A stretch of DNA of 64,000 nt from Allocoleopsis franciscana PCC 7113 (GCF_000317515.1 NC_019738.1:5234001-5298000); one strand, 5' to 3'. Positions 9,828 through 18,444 are shown, counted from the stretch's first letter. Numbers and translations: made by a program. The notes: generated by a model not told the origin, from the sequence alone.

Positions 9828-9909
9828 GTTTTAGGCGCAAAAAGCAACCCTTGGCTGGAGCGCTGAACATCATTCTATTTATCGAACTTCATAAGGAGTG
9901 GTTTATTCA

Positions 9910-10992
9910 ATGACAACCGCTTTAACTCAACGCCCAGGCAATGACCTGTGGACGCGATTTTGCAATTGGGTTACGAGTACCGAAAATCGGCTATACATCG
10001 GCTGGTTTGGCGTATTACTGATTCCCACCGCCCTAACGGCAACTGTCGTCTTTGTTTTGGCATTTATTGCCGCACCCCCCGTTGATATCGACGGAATTCG
10101 TGAACCCGTTTCTGGTTCTTTGCTCTACGGCAACAACATCATTACAGCTACCGTTGTCCCAACTTCTGCGGCGATTGGTTTGCACTTTTACCCGATGTGG
10201 GAAGCCGCTTCCCTGGATGAATGGCTTTATAATGGCGGGCCTTATCAATTAATCGTGTTTCATTTCCTGATTGCCATTTATGCTTACATGGGTCGGGAAT
10301 GGGAACTCAGCTATCGTCTGGGGATGCGTCCTTGGATTGCAGTCGCGTTCTCTGCTCCTGTTGCAGCAGCAACGGCTGTGCTGTTAATTTATTCCATCGG
10401 GCAAGGTAGTTTCTCTGATGGGTTGATGCTGGGAATTAGCGGCACGTTCAACTTCATGATTGTGTTTCAGGCTGAACACAACATCCTGATGCATCCATTC
10501 CATCAGTTAGGTGTCGCGGGTGTGTTCGGAGGTGCGCTGTTTGCTGCCATGCACGGTTCTTTGGTTACCTCTAGTTTGCTGCAAGAAACGACCGAAAGCG
10601 AATCGGCAAATTATGGCTACAAGTTTGGTCAAGAGGAAGAAACGTACAACATCGTAGCCGCTCACGGTTACTTTGGACGCTTAATCTTCCAATATGCCAG
10701 CTTTAATAATTCGCGATCGCTCCACTTCTTTCTTGCCGCTTGGCCTGTGGTCGGCATTTGGTTCGCTGCCCTGGGTATTAGTACAATGGCGTTTAACCTG
10801 AATGGGTTTAACTTCAACCAATCAATCCTTGACTCTCAAGGGCATGGCATCGATACCTGGGCGGATATTATCAACCGCGCCAACTTGGGGATTGAAGTCA
10901 TGCATGAACGCAATGCACACAACTTCCCCTTAGACTTAGCCGCAGCTGAAGCACAACCTGTTGCCTTTGCAGCTCCTGTAATTCAGGGTTAA
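9910..10992 (+). CDS. psbA: Photosystem II D1 protein, divergent low-oxygen-type isoform (D1')
   Basis: A 360-aa D1 reaction-centre subunit of photosystem II, a five-helix thylakoid membrane protein. The start is ATG 9910, preceded by AAGGAG at 9893-9898. Tyr161, His190, Ser264, the Mn-cluster ligands (Asp170, Glu189, His332, Glu333, His337, Asp342) and the cleavage site after Ala344 are all present, so it should support water oxidation. It carries Ala80, Leu158 and Ala286, the three substitutions that define the D1' isoform induced in microaerobic conditions (Synechocystis psbA1, Thermosynechococcus psbA2). Met173 replaces Pro, as in Thermosynechococcus PsbA2. It also has Glu130, the high-potential pheophytin form, and Ala144. 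Many other positions differ from standard D1. It is a single gene ending at a strong terminator. Confidence 0.97.
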   Translation: MTTALTQRPGNDLWTRFCNWVTSTENRLYIGWFGVLLIPTALTATVVFVLAFIAAPPVDIDGIREPVSGSLLYGNNIITATVVPTSAAIGLHFYPMWEAASLDEWLYNGGPYQLIVFHFLIAIYAYMGREWELSYRLGMRPWIAVAFSAPVAAATAVLLIYSIGQGSFSDGLMLGISGTFNFMIVFQAEHNILMHPFHQLGVAGVFGGALFAAMHGSLVTSSLLQETTESESANYGYKFGQEEETYNIVAAHGYFGRLIFQYASFNNSRSLHFFLAAWPVVGIWFAALGISTMAFNLNGFNFNQSILDSQGHGIDTWADIINRANLGIEVMHERNAHNFPLDLAAAEAQPVAFAAPVIQG

Positions 10993-11033
10993 GCCTCTGC
11001 TATTCAGAATTATTCTTTCTGAGTTCGCTACTA

Positions 11034-11079
11034 AAACTAATCTGCACCCCCTAAAGAAGAGAATGCAGATTAGTTTTTT
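11034..11079 (+). terminator. Intrinsic terminator of psbA
   Basis: A 13-bp perfect stem (the arm reads AAACTAATCTGCA, with its complement at 11064-11076) closes a 17-base loop and merges into a run of six T. It begins 41 bp after the psbA stop. Confidence 0.9.
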
Positions 11080-11156
11080 ATATTTGATCAGGTGATAGGA
11101 AAAGAGTCAATGGCTTCACTTCCCCCTCACCCCATCTAAACTTTCGAGCAATGAAG

Positions 11157-12971
11157 TTATCGCTGCGAAACTGAGAATTGCCGGGGTTGATAGTCAGACC
11201 CAATCTTGTTGGCACAAAATCCTAAATCTCGGCTTTGTCCAGGTTCAATCACCCGACCCCAATCCAAGGGAGTGACGACATACTGAGTGCCTTGAGGTTG
11301 GAAATTACCATTCCAACTATTATTAATTGAAGCCTGATTCATTTCAAATGTCAGTTGCCAATTCTGAACTGGTGTACTGCCCGTATTGGTCACCATCATG
11401 CCCATACAAAATCCAGTTTGCCAATCTGCTTGCAGGTTAGAGGACACTTTTAGCGCCCCTTGACCTGTTGTTACAACAGGCTGAGTGGGTTGAGGGCTGG
11501 GAGAAGGATTGGTCACAACCGGACTAGAACTCGGTTGAGCTGTCGGAGTTTGGGTAATGATGGGATTACTGGTTGTAGATGGGCCAAAACCGTTTGCCAG
11601 CACCAATCCTTGAAGTAGTTCTTGCTTGGCAGCCTGAACAGATTGCCAGTCATCTTGCAGGATTCCCCCCGTATCCGCACTGTTGGGATTCCAACTCCAG
11701 TAAGCGAAGCTCAAGTCTTTTTGACGGATGTAATCAACGAATTTGCGTTGCCAAATCCCCTCTTTGGAACTCGTATCAACCTGCCGCCCGCCAAACTCTC
11801 CAACCAAAATGGGTGCAATGCCTTTGGTGGCAATATAGTTCCATCCCGTTTCCCAACGACTTTCTAAATTATTGGGAAAACTGGGTTCGTTAAACCAAGG
11901 CTGATTGTAGACACCAGCGCCATACTCGTGGGGAGAATAAACCAGCTTATTCGATTTAGACAAGCGCACGGGGAATTTTTCCACACCCTCTAAATTGGCA
12001 CCCATCCAATGAGCGGCTAATTTTTGACCGGGGACATTCTTCTCGACGCCTTCGACAACAATCAACCAATTGGGGTTGATGGCGAGAATCGCATTTCCAG
12101 CGCGTTCGGCTGCCAGTCGCCAGTCTGTTTCTGAGTTGTTGGTACCCCAGCTAGCGCGACCATGAGGTTCATTTTTCAGGTCTGCCCCGATGATGTTGGG
12201 GTAGTTTTTGTAACGGGTCGCCAACATCTTCCAGGTGTCGATCCAGTCGGTTTCTGTGAACCCATCACCGTACCACAACTCCGGAATGCGTTGGTCGTTG
12301 AGTCGGTGAGAGTCTAACAGAACTAATAGTCCTAGCCGATTGGACTCTTGAATCACAGCATCCATCACTTCTAGGGGCGATTTCCCTTGAAGTTCTTGAT
12401 TGCTGCCCAATTGGTAGTTAATGCCTTGTACATTCTGCGATCGCAGAGATTGCACGGAGTAAGGAAGGCGGATTAGGTTATAGCCTAAGCTTTTAATCTG
12501 CGCCAGCATATCCTTATAGTCTCGGCTCGACAAACCGTCAGGCGCATGTAACTCGGTTTCAATGCCAAACCAGTTCACACCTCTGAGTAAAACAGACTTT
12601 CCGGAAGCATCGACGATTTTAGAGCCTTGTGTCGAGAGGGGTAGCTGAATGGTCATCCCAGAGGCCGCATCCACACGATTGGGAGAAGACCAACCCAATC
12701 CAATCAGGGACATTAACACAACGGCTAACCCCAGTCCAATCAGTCCTGGATAGGTTCTCATGCCGTTCCCTCTTGGTCTAGGGGGATAGGGTGAGCCATT
12801 TCTAGGACGTTGACGGTTGGGCGGGTTGACGGCTGTCGCCCGATAACGAGTTGTTCGCCGCGACGCGCTAGGGCGTTGGCGTTGGCCCCCCAAGCGGCGG
12901 AATACGGTGAGTAGACTCGCTAATGCAGCATGGGCAACACGCGAGATTGGGTACAGAGAAAATTTAGACAT
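11157..12971 (-). CDS. Membrane-anchored GH5 endoglucanase-like enzyme with CBM2
   Basis: A 604-aa glycoside hydrolase. The N-terminus (about 1-73) is basic and Arg/Pro-rich and should be cytoplasmic. One hydrophobic segment (about 75-94) looks like a type II anchor or uncleaved signal. The catalytic domain (about 105-450) shows the GH5 acid/base Glu268 in LKNEPHG and the nucleophile Glu392 in VGEFGG. A Pro/Ser/Thr linker (about 460-505) leads to a C-terminal CBM2 cellulose-binding module bounded by cysteines. The family cleaves beta-1,4-glucans and related polymers; a role in remodelling the strain's own cellulose or sheath is as likely as nutrition. The start is ATG 12971; the gene is alone. 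Confidence 0.85.
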   Translation of the reverse strand: MSKFSLYPISRVAHAALASLLTVFRRLGGQRQRPSASRRTTRYRATAVNPPNRQRPRNGSPYPPRPRGNGMRTYPGLIGLGLAVVLMSLIGLGWSSPNRVDAASGMTIQLPLSTQGSKIVDASGKSVLLRGVNWFGIETELHAPDGLSSRDYKDMLAQIKSLGYNLIRLPYSVQSLRSQNVQGINYQLGSNQELQGKSPLEVMDAVIQESNRLGLLVLLDSHRLNDQRIPELWYGDGFTETDWIDTWKMLATRYKNYPNIIGADLKNEPHGRASWGTNNSETDWRLAAERAGNAILAINPNWLIVVEGVEKNVPGQKLAAHWMGANLEGVEKFPVRLSKSNKLVYSPHEYGAGVYNQPWFNEPSFPNNLESRWETGWNYIATKGIAPILVGEFGGRQVDTSSKEGIWQRKFVDYIRQKDLSFAYWSWNPNSADTGGILQDDWQSVQAAKQELLQGLVLANGFGPSTTSNPIITQTPTAQPSSSPVVTNPSPSPQPTQPVVTTGQGALKVSSNLQADWQTGFCMGMMVTNTGSTPVQNWQLTFEMNQASINNSWNGNFQPQGTQYVVTPLDWGRVIEPGQSRDLGFCANKIGSDYQPRQFSVSQR

Positions 12972-13339
12972 TTTTTCGTGAAAAGTGAAGCAGTTGACTG
13001 GGTCAAAACGAGAGAACAGAAGTTAACTCAACGCATGACTGGCTAAATGTTTTTAGCTTTTGCTGTCTGCCACCCTTCTTAACTTTGACAACATTTAGCG
13101 GGTATTGTTTCCCATCATGGCGTCCGATGACAGCAAAATTATTATTCTATTTCGAGGATAGCAAGCCTATTCAATGACTCCGAAAATTCAATGGTCTTGG
13201 TGGATTTGTACTGGTTAATTAATTCTCTGGAAAGACAATATATAACCTTTCTCGATGGGATGAGGTGCACTTTGACCTCTCTCCTACAAAGAGAGAGGCT
13301 TTGATTTTTACTCCCCTTCCAGTTCAAAACATTATTCCT
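12972..13339. other. Intergenic region with one hairpin
   Basis: This is the upstream region of the GH5 gene (leftward) and the downstream side of the DUF3891 gene. An 8-bp stem (CCTCTCTC at 13276-13283 pairing with 13291-13298) is followed by a T-rich stretch; the sequence style resembles short dispersed palindromes of cyanobacteria. A 61-codon open frame here lacks convincing coding features. No RNA gene was recognised. Confidence 0.4.
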
Positions 13340-14125
13340 CTATCTGGGGCGAAGTGTTGCTGTGAGTGTTACCCAAGGAGCATTGGCAAGTTGCTCGCGC
13401 ATGGTTGGCTCGTCGTTGGCTTTCTGCGTTAAGATCCGTCCCTCAAATACCACCGTTACCTCATCAGACTGGAAACACCAAGGCTCTACCGACAACTGAG
13501 TTAAGTCATCATTAATAGGTATCAAGGTTAAAGTCGTTTCTCCCGTTGCCGATGGAACTTGCTCAATCTGCTTTTGTGCGGTTACGCCCATACAAATTGC
13601 CAGAGATAAGGCATCCAGGGTAGCGACGAGTCGTTGATTGCGTGCGATCGCTTCTGGCGTAACATACGGTTGATAAGCCGAATCTTGCTCTAACTGGTTA
13701 ATCAAATGCCGTTGGAATTCTTTTTCCTGCTGCAAAAAAGCTTCGACAACTCTTGTCGATTCCGGTGAGTTTTTCCAGTGGGTAAAGCGTTCATACAATC
13801 CTGTTCCATGCAGCGAAACGAGCAGTGCGGCATACCGTCCCATCGGCATTACCAGGTGTTTTGCCCCTGCCCATAGTTTTGTATGGACTTGGGGTGCAAC
13901 TTCCAGGAAACTGTGAGGGTAGCCCGTGTCAGGATTAAGGGTGGGAGCGGATTCCCACGGTAGCCAACCGATGTCATGTTGTTCAGCCCCCAAGCAAACG
14001 GCTTCATAAGGAGCAACCGAGCCAAACATCTCATTGCCCCAAACCTGAGCCATTTGTCCAGAAACCCAGGCATGGGTGGGTTGAGTAATACAAATCCGAT
14101 TTTCACCGATGGTGCGGTACAACAT
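13340..14125 (-). CDS. DUF3891 family protein
   Basis: A protein of about 261 aa from the ATG at 14125 (MLYRTIGENRICITQ). An ATG at 14158 would add 11 residues without a ribosome-binding site and unlike the family start. Features include HAWVSGQMA near the start, a GAEQHDIGW segment and VSLHGTGLYERF; the His and Asp residues suggest a metal-dependent hydrolase of the HD type, but no activity is established. It is predicted soluble and cytoplasmic, and monocistronic, converging with the disrupted gene at 14234. Confidence 0.75.
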   Translation of the reverse strand: MLYRTIGENRICITQPTHAWVSGQMAQVWGNEMFGSVAPYEAVCLGAEQHDIGWLPWESAPTLNPDTGYPHSFLEVAPQVHTKLWAGAKHLVMPMGRYAALLVSLHGTGLYERFTHWKNSPESTRVVEAFLQQEKEFQRHLINQLEQDSAYQPYVTPEAIARNQRLVATLDALSLAICMGVTAQKQIEQVPSATGETTLTLIPINDDLTQLSVEPWCFQSDEVTVVFEGRILTQKANDEPTMREQLANAPWVTLTATLRPR

Positions 14126-14233
14126 GACTGCCCCTGTTTGCACAATCCTTATGTTCAAACACTAGACCGCAGAAAGGGCAAACGCCTTCATTCTAGGGGT
14201 TAGGATTTTAGGGTAGGGCGTTCTGATGGAAGT

Positions 14234-14596
14234 ATGGCAAAGCAGGAACATCCCCTCACGGGAGAAGCGCTAATTAAGGAAGTCTGTCGGCGGATTCGGG
14301 TTGCCCGTAGCTACTGGGATGCTCACAATAATGCGGCTTGTCGGGGAGAACGCGTTAAGCGAAGCTATTAGACATCTCCAAAAAAGAACCTGAAACCCTT
14401 GTTTTACCTGCGCTGAAATCTAATTTCTGGAGAGGTCTATTCCGAAGGAAATCGGGCTTTAGCGCTTTACAATATGTTGACGAAAGAACAAAAAGACCAG
14501 ATTCCGCAGCAGTTGCGGGTGTGGCTTCGATATCGGAGTGAAAAATATTTTGGGGCACATCGAACGCCACCCAAGTCGAAACGAAAGTCGAAATAG
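14234..14596 (+). pseudogene. Conserved small cyanobacterial protein, disrupted by a MITE
   Basis: The first part (14234-14368, 45 codons) starts MAKQEHPLTGEALIKE and is Arg-rich. It meets a TAG created at the insertion junction. After removing 67 bp of element and one TA duplicate, the frame continues in phase from 14440 as SEGNRALALYNMLTKEQ to a Lys/Arg-rich end and a TAG at 14594. The restored protein would have about 97 residues. Both halves look like one gene in codon usage and composition. The family was not recognised by name. The insert has two in-frame stops, so only a 45-aa fragment can be made. Confidence 0.65.
14371..14437. mobile_element. 67-bp MITE with TA target duplication
   Basis: Imperfect terminal inverted repeats (GACATCTCCAAAAA on the left; GACCTCTCCAGAAAT on the right, complement strand) bound a 67-bp insert flanked by TA on both sides (14369-14370 and 14438-14439). 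The TA duplication points to mobilisation by an IS630/Tc1-like transposase. It has no coding capacity. It interrupts the gene at 14234-14596. Confidence 0.65.
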
Positions 14597-14660
14597 GATT
14601 GTGGGGAAAGTGCGATCGCTGATTATTCAAAATATTTAGAAAAACTCTTGAATTTTGAGA

Positions 14661-15614
14661 TTAATTAGAGTATTTCACAGTTTTAAGGTGACAACCAACA
14701 TAACCGACAATCATCTTTCTTTGCTCATTTGGAAAGAAATAAATGCGCCAGCCAAACGACAGCTTAGCGTGCCAACTGAAGACTCGCTCCTTACCATCGG
14801 GGCAAAGAAATGTTCGTTCTTTGTTATACTTGGGATTCTGAAGTGTGACCTGGCTTTCTGGAGAAACATTCCTAAGGATCTTTGGCTCAAAAATCTCATC
14901 TGTCCAACCCTTGCAGTAGTCTTCAAGCTCTGACAATCTATTTTTAACAAGCTGTAATATAGGGTTTTCAGCGCCAAGGCTCTGCAATTGCTCACTCACT
15001 GCCTCGCAGAATATCAGGTTGGGGAATAACTCATCTTTACGATTCCAGAGTTCTAACCCGTTAACCACTCTTGAGCGGATACGGTTGTTAATCCAATCAG
15101 AGTGTTCTTGTACATGGTTGCTACGACTGGCGTGGATAATTTCTAGCCGTTCATCAATTAAATCTTCATTTTCATCAAACCGTCTAACTTCCAACTCTAA
15201 ACGGCTACAATCCCATCGTGCTTCTGAAATCAAGCTCACCGCAAGTGCATCAATCACTACAGCAAAGCCAAGTCCTTTTGCTTCCTCTCCTTGATGCCAA
15301 ACCTGAGACAAATCAAAGTTGCCTTTAATTTCTTCAGCAACATCAGTCCAGAAGGGAGCTTTTGATGTGAGAGTTCTGAAGAAAGTACGCTCTTCCCGAT
15401 TTACCGTCGAATCGTTGCGCCAACGAGCTACAGGATAACCAGGTGCGAGTTCAATAGTGTTAATTTCATCCGAAGTGCGAAGTACTCGCTTCACACCACT
15501 GGTAGTTGCTTGTCGTACAGTGCCAATCAGCTCTGACATTAATTGCTGTGCTGTTGGAATATCAGCAGCAGGAGTTCGCAGAGACAGTTCATTGAGTACC
15601 ATCTCTAAATCCAT
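14661..15614 (-). CDS. Unknown protein, third gene of DUF262/AAA cassette
   Basis: A 317-aa soluble protein with no recognised overall family. Residues 1-260 are mixed alpha/beta with many acidic residues. The C-terminal 50 residues (FSWHAKLSFGWRIYFFP, then MIVGYVGCHL) resemble the end of RelE/HigB-like toxin folds, with a basic/aromatic surface and a final 'IGYIGxHL'-type strand. That is a pattern-level resemblance only. It starts 3 bp after the stop of the AAA ATPase gene, so it is translated from the same transcript. In such a cassette it could be the effector or a specificity subunit. Confidence 0.6.
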   Translation of the reverse strand: MDLEMVLNELSLRTPAADIPTAQQLMSELIGTVRQATTSGVKRVLRTSDEINTIELAPGYPVARWRNDSTVNREERTFFRTLTSKAPFWTDVAEEIKGNFDLSQVWHQGEEAKGLGFAVVIDALAVSLISEARWDCSRLELEVRRFDENEDLIDERLEIIHASRSNHVQEHSDWINNRIRSRVVNGLELWNRKDELFPNLIFCEAVSEQLQSLGAENPILQLVKNRLSELEDYCKGWTDEIFEPKILRNVSPESQVTLQNPKYNKERTFLCPDGKERVFSWHAKLSFGWRIYFFPNEQRKMIVGYVGCHLKTVKYSN

Positions 15615-15617
15615 GTC

Positions 15618-16736
15618 TTATTCTCCTGCTGGTTCTAATAAAGCCTCCAAACTCTTATCCCACTCATCAAAGAAGCCTTCTGGCCATTGATCAATTCGTC
15701 CGTTGCGATCGATGTGTGGTGAAACTACTTCAGTAAAAGCTTGCCCTTGTTTCTCTTGTCGCTGGAAGTAGTGCAACTGAACATCTTTGGGATTAAGCTT
15801 TCCGTCATGAACGGCAAGACGAATCCCATTTAAAACATGGTCACTATGAGTTTCTATCACAACCTGAACACCACAACTAGCAGCAAGCGCTAACAACTCG
15901 CCCATTTTTGCTTGCCCTTTAGGATGCAGATGGGCTTCTGGGTTTTCAATCAGAATCAGTGTGCTTGGAGGAGATGCAAGCGCCGCCACAATAATTGGTA
16001 GGGTGTAGCTAATTCCAAACCCCACATTGGTAGCACGATAGGGGTTACTATCTCCGTAAAAGTATTGTAAGTTTATCAGACCCATATCTGGGTTGGAATT
16101 AATTTTGATACGTGTACCAGGGCTGACTTCCCTCATCCATGCCTCGACCTGGTTACTCAGATCGTTGGACTTTGCCATCGGATGACTCAGTTGATTGTTA
16201 GGAATATCTTTATCTTCATTAAGTGAGAGGAAGTGAGCAGTGTATTCACCTCTAGTTCCAAGTTGCCCCAGTCGCTGCACTTGATAATCTGATATGTCAT
16301 TAAAAGGACGCGGCCCTATACGCTCTGCCTGAAGATAGTGGAATTTTTTGCTAAAAAGACTTGATTGATAGACTTCAGAATCAGTTGGTTCTAAAGCAAG
16401 ATTCAAAACATCAGCCTCTTTCTTTTTTGAGTCGTAGTTGAAACGCCATATCCCTTTATTGTTATCTTTCCAAACAATCTCAAATCCGACATAGTTTTCT
16501 TTTGCCCTCTCGCAAAAAGCATCTTGAGCTGTACCAATATGAACCCATTCCCCATTCAGTGCCAAACCTATCTTCGGTAATAAGCCTTGCTGGTAAGATT
16601 GACGTAGCAGCAGGAGTGCTTGAAGTACTGAAGATTTGCCTGTGCTGTTAAGACCAGAAAGCAGGTTTAGCGCTCTAAACTCAAGGAACTCGGACTCAAA
16701 AGGTTTGAAGTTTTTCAAGCATAAAGAATGAATCAT
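15618..16736 (-). CDS. AAA/SMC-like ATPase with DUF3696 C-terminus
   Basis: A 372-aa ATPase of the ABC/OLD-like AAA class. Walker A is GLNSTGKSS (residues 28-36), an ABC-type signature region is NVGFGISYTLP (237-247), Walker B is LILIENPEAHL (260-270), and a switch His is at 297 in ETHSDH. The C-terminal 50 residues match DUF3696 (GRIDQWPEGFFDEWD). There is no fused nuclease domain. Its ATG overlaps the stop of the upstream DUF262 gene (ATGA), and the third gene follows after 3 bp. Relatives act as ATPase sensors in anti-phage systems and in DNA repair; the role here is inferred from context. Confidence 0.85.
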   Translation of the reverse strand: MIHSLCLKNFKPFESEFLEFRALNLLSGLNSTGKSSVLQALLLLRQSYQQGLLPKIGLALNGEWVHIGTAQDAFCERAKENYVGFEIVWKDNNKGIWRFNYDSKKKEADVLNLALEPTDSEVYQSSLFSKKFHYLQAERIGPRPFNDISDYQVQRLGQLGTRGEYTAHFLSLNEDKDIPNNQLSHPMAKSNDLSNQVEAWMREVSPGTRIKINSNPDMGLINLQYFYGDSNPYRATNVGFGISYTLPIIVAALASPPSTLILIENPEAHLHPKGQAKMGELLALAASCGVQVVIETHSDHVLNGIRLAVHDGKLNPKDVQLHYFQRQEKQGQAFTEVVSPHIDRNGRIDQWPEGFFDEWDKSLEALLEPAGE

Positions 16737-17887
16737 GCCAGTACTTTCTCGACTAGTCTTTCAATAGTGCTAAAACGATAATTGACTTGACTCACTTTGC
16801 TGGTACTCTGAGAAATAGATATTTGAAAATCTTCATCATCTTCTAGTAAGTTGATAAAATTATCAACTAAATCTTGCTTTTTCTCTTTTAAAATTTGGAT
16901 TTCTCGCTCACTAAGCTGTCCCAAAATTACAGACCACACTTCAAACAATGCTTTGTTGAGCCGATATTTTTTTTGGATGCTTTCTTTAGAACGCTTACGA
17001 AAAGCATATTTTGCAAAGATATCAAAGGCTGTATTCATCGCCTGAATAAACTTCTGCTCAAGAGTATCTACCTCTTGCTGAGACATGTGGTTTATTCTTA
17101 CCATTGTATCATTTAAAAAATCATCTAATATTTTAGCATCATAATCTTTGTAACAATTAATTGTAAAAGCCAAAAAACGAAGTACTAACTCACGATCTAC
17201 CATTCGGCTCTTACTACGATCGGTAATATCTGTTGACTGCTTAAATTCTCTAGATTGTGCAAGTTTAGCCAAGAGTTGAGTTGCCTTGCCAGGGTTAAGA
17301 GCATGGCGTAACTCTTGTGGTGAAAGAGGCATACCTCCTGTGTTAATGCGTTTAAAAATATTATTTTTAACTTCAGGAGGTGTACCTTTTTCAATCAAAT
17401 AGACTGTTACTTGAGTCTCTTCAATGCGACGCTGGTATCTACGCTCCAGCTGATCGTATGTTTTGCCATCAAGTTCTTTAAGATATTCTAGCCCGCATAA
17501 CTTGAGCTTCTTATCACTCTTATCGCTGACAAATTGTTTGAGGGCAGAAAGCCGTTGTAATCCATCTACAACCAACCACTGCTCTTCATTAGTAGCATCT
17601 ATGTAGAATGCTGGTAGTGGAATACGGATTAGAATAGATTCAATTAGCCGACTTTTAACATCAGGCTTCCATATATTTGCTTGACGCTGAAATTCAGGTG
17701 CTAAGTTAAGCGCGTCCTCATTGATGCGTCTAAGTAGTTGCTCAATTGTTGGTTCTCTGGTAACAATGTTAATTTTTTCAGGATCGTACCGGAAATCACT
17801 AGCCTCATATCCTTGTTCATCAATGTCTTCTTCGTCTAAAGTGTCTTCGTCAAGTAGTTCTCTGTCTCGGTTCTTCAGCTCGGTCAC
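16733..17887 (-). CDS. DUF262 (ParB/GmrS-like) protein
   Basis: A 384-aa protein. The N-terminal 35 residues are strongly acidic. The DUF262 core shows PEFQRQANIW (64-73), the ParB-type motif VVDGLQRLSAL (106-116) and the family motif FKRINTGGMPLSPQELR (178-194). A helical C-terminal domain follows. The DUF262/GmrS family contains NTP-stimulated nucleases, including the modification-dependent enzyme GmrSD; the HNH-bearing DUF1524 half is absent here. The start is GTG 17887, with AAGGAG 8 bp upstream. It is the first gene of a three-gene unit, which suggests a nuclease or NTPase sensor working with the ATPase. Confidence 0.85.
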   Translation of the reverse strand: MTELKNRDRELLDEDTLDEEDIDEQGYEASDFRYDPEKINIVTREPTIEQLLRRINEDALNLAPEFQRQANIWKPDVKSRLIESILIRIPLPAFYIDATNEEQWLVVDGLQRLSALKQFVSDKSDKKLKLCGLEYLKELDGKTYDQLERRYQRRIEETQVTVYLIEKGTPPEVKNNIFKRINTGGMPLSPQELRHALNPGKATQLLAKLAQSREFKQSTDITDRSKSRMVDRELVLRFLAFTINCYKDYDAKILDDFLNDTMVRINHMSQQEVDTLEQKFIQAMNTAFDIFAKYAFRKRSKESIQKKYRLNKALFEVWSVILGQLSEREIQILKEKKQDLVDNFINLLEDDEDFQISISQSTSKVSQVNYRFSTIERLVEKVLA

Positions 17888-17995
17888 GACGGGTACTCCT
17901 TGGCATTAATACTTATTTACTTATCTGTTAGCCTAATTGAGCATTTATTATAAAAATTATTAATTTTCTTATTGCATAGGAACTGACTCAAGCCT

Positions 17996-18064
17996 CTATT
18001 TTAAGTTCAAGTTCCTGCCTTTTAGATAAATTATGCAAACATTTGTATCAAGGAGATATTTCAT
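17996..18064 (-). pseudogene. vapC (PIN-domain toxin) remnant
   Basis: An ATG overlapping the stop of the vapB-like gene (ATGA) opens a frame reading MKYLLDTNVCIIYLKGRN, a textbook VapC start with the first PIN aspartate. It stops at TAG after 22 codons. In-frame codons after the TAG (RLESVP) still match a VapC, so the TAG probably arose from a Gln codon. All homology ends near 17970 and the rest of the gene is missing. No active toxin can be made. Confidence 0.7.
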
Positions 18065-18285
18065 TCCAGAGATTCGCGCTCAGGTTGTTCATTTTGAGGA
18101 TGTCTAATAAAGGAGTCATCCTGAATGCATCCATAAAACTGTGAAAGAAAAGCAGTTTCAACACTTTTGGACAGCGTCGTTTGATAGACAATCACAACCT
18201 CGATATCCGTATCTCTTATGTCAGGTAAATGAACCTTTAAAAGACCATCGCTACCGATATGGGATTTTAGTGTGATGCTCTGCAT
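18061..18285 (-). CDS. VapB-like antitoxin, orphaned
   Basis: A 74-aa protein from the ATG at 18285 (MQSITLKSHIGSDGLLKV), with GGAG about 9 bp upstream. The longer frame to 18366 has no homology-like start and overlaps the direct repeat. Residues 1-40 form the usual small beta-rich DNA-binding/dimer module seen in cyanobacterial PIN-toxin partners, and the acidic C-terminus is the toxin-neutralising tail. It is translationally coupled to the broken vapC, so it is now an antitoxin without a local toxin. It may still bind its promoter or neutralise VapC proteins elsewhere. Confidence 0.65.
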   Translation of the reverse strand: MQSITLKSHIGSDGLLKVHLPDIRDTDIEVVIVYQTTLSKSVETAFLSQFYGCIQDDSFIRHPQNEQPERESLE

Positions 18286-18318
18286 GGTTCTCACTCCGTA
18301 CTTACAAACTGATTTCCT

Positions 18319-18408
18319 CATAGAATAGCGAATAGTGTAGTTATTGCGTGGCTCTTGCTGTGGCAACTATCACGATTGAAATTCCAGACGACCTCTCAGA
18401 ACAATTGA
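18319..18408. repeat. Left 90-bp direct repeat flanking hicBA
   Basis: It is identical to 18906-18995 except for one base (18330 versus 18917), 587 bp apart. It carries the leader and first 20 codons of the gene at 18935; from GTG 18348 the frame stops at 18417, so this copy is a truncated duplicate. It also forms the leader side of the vapB-like gene. Confidence 0.92.
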
Positions 18409-18444
18409 GTAAAACTTGATGACCCAACATCCGAAGGGGAAACC

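Noticed and set aside
9910-10992. psbA as a 'super-rogue' D1 (chlorophyll f synthase type)
   Set aside because: All Mn-cluster ligands and Tyr161 are conserved, which rogue forms lack.
13142-13327. 61-codon frame on the minus strand as a gene
   Set aside because: No ribosome site, unusual composition, and a dispersed palindrome lies inside it.
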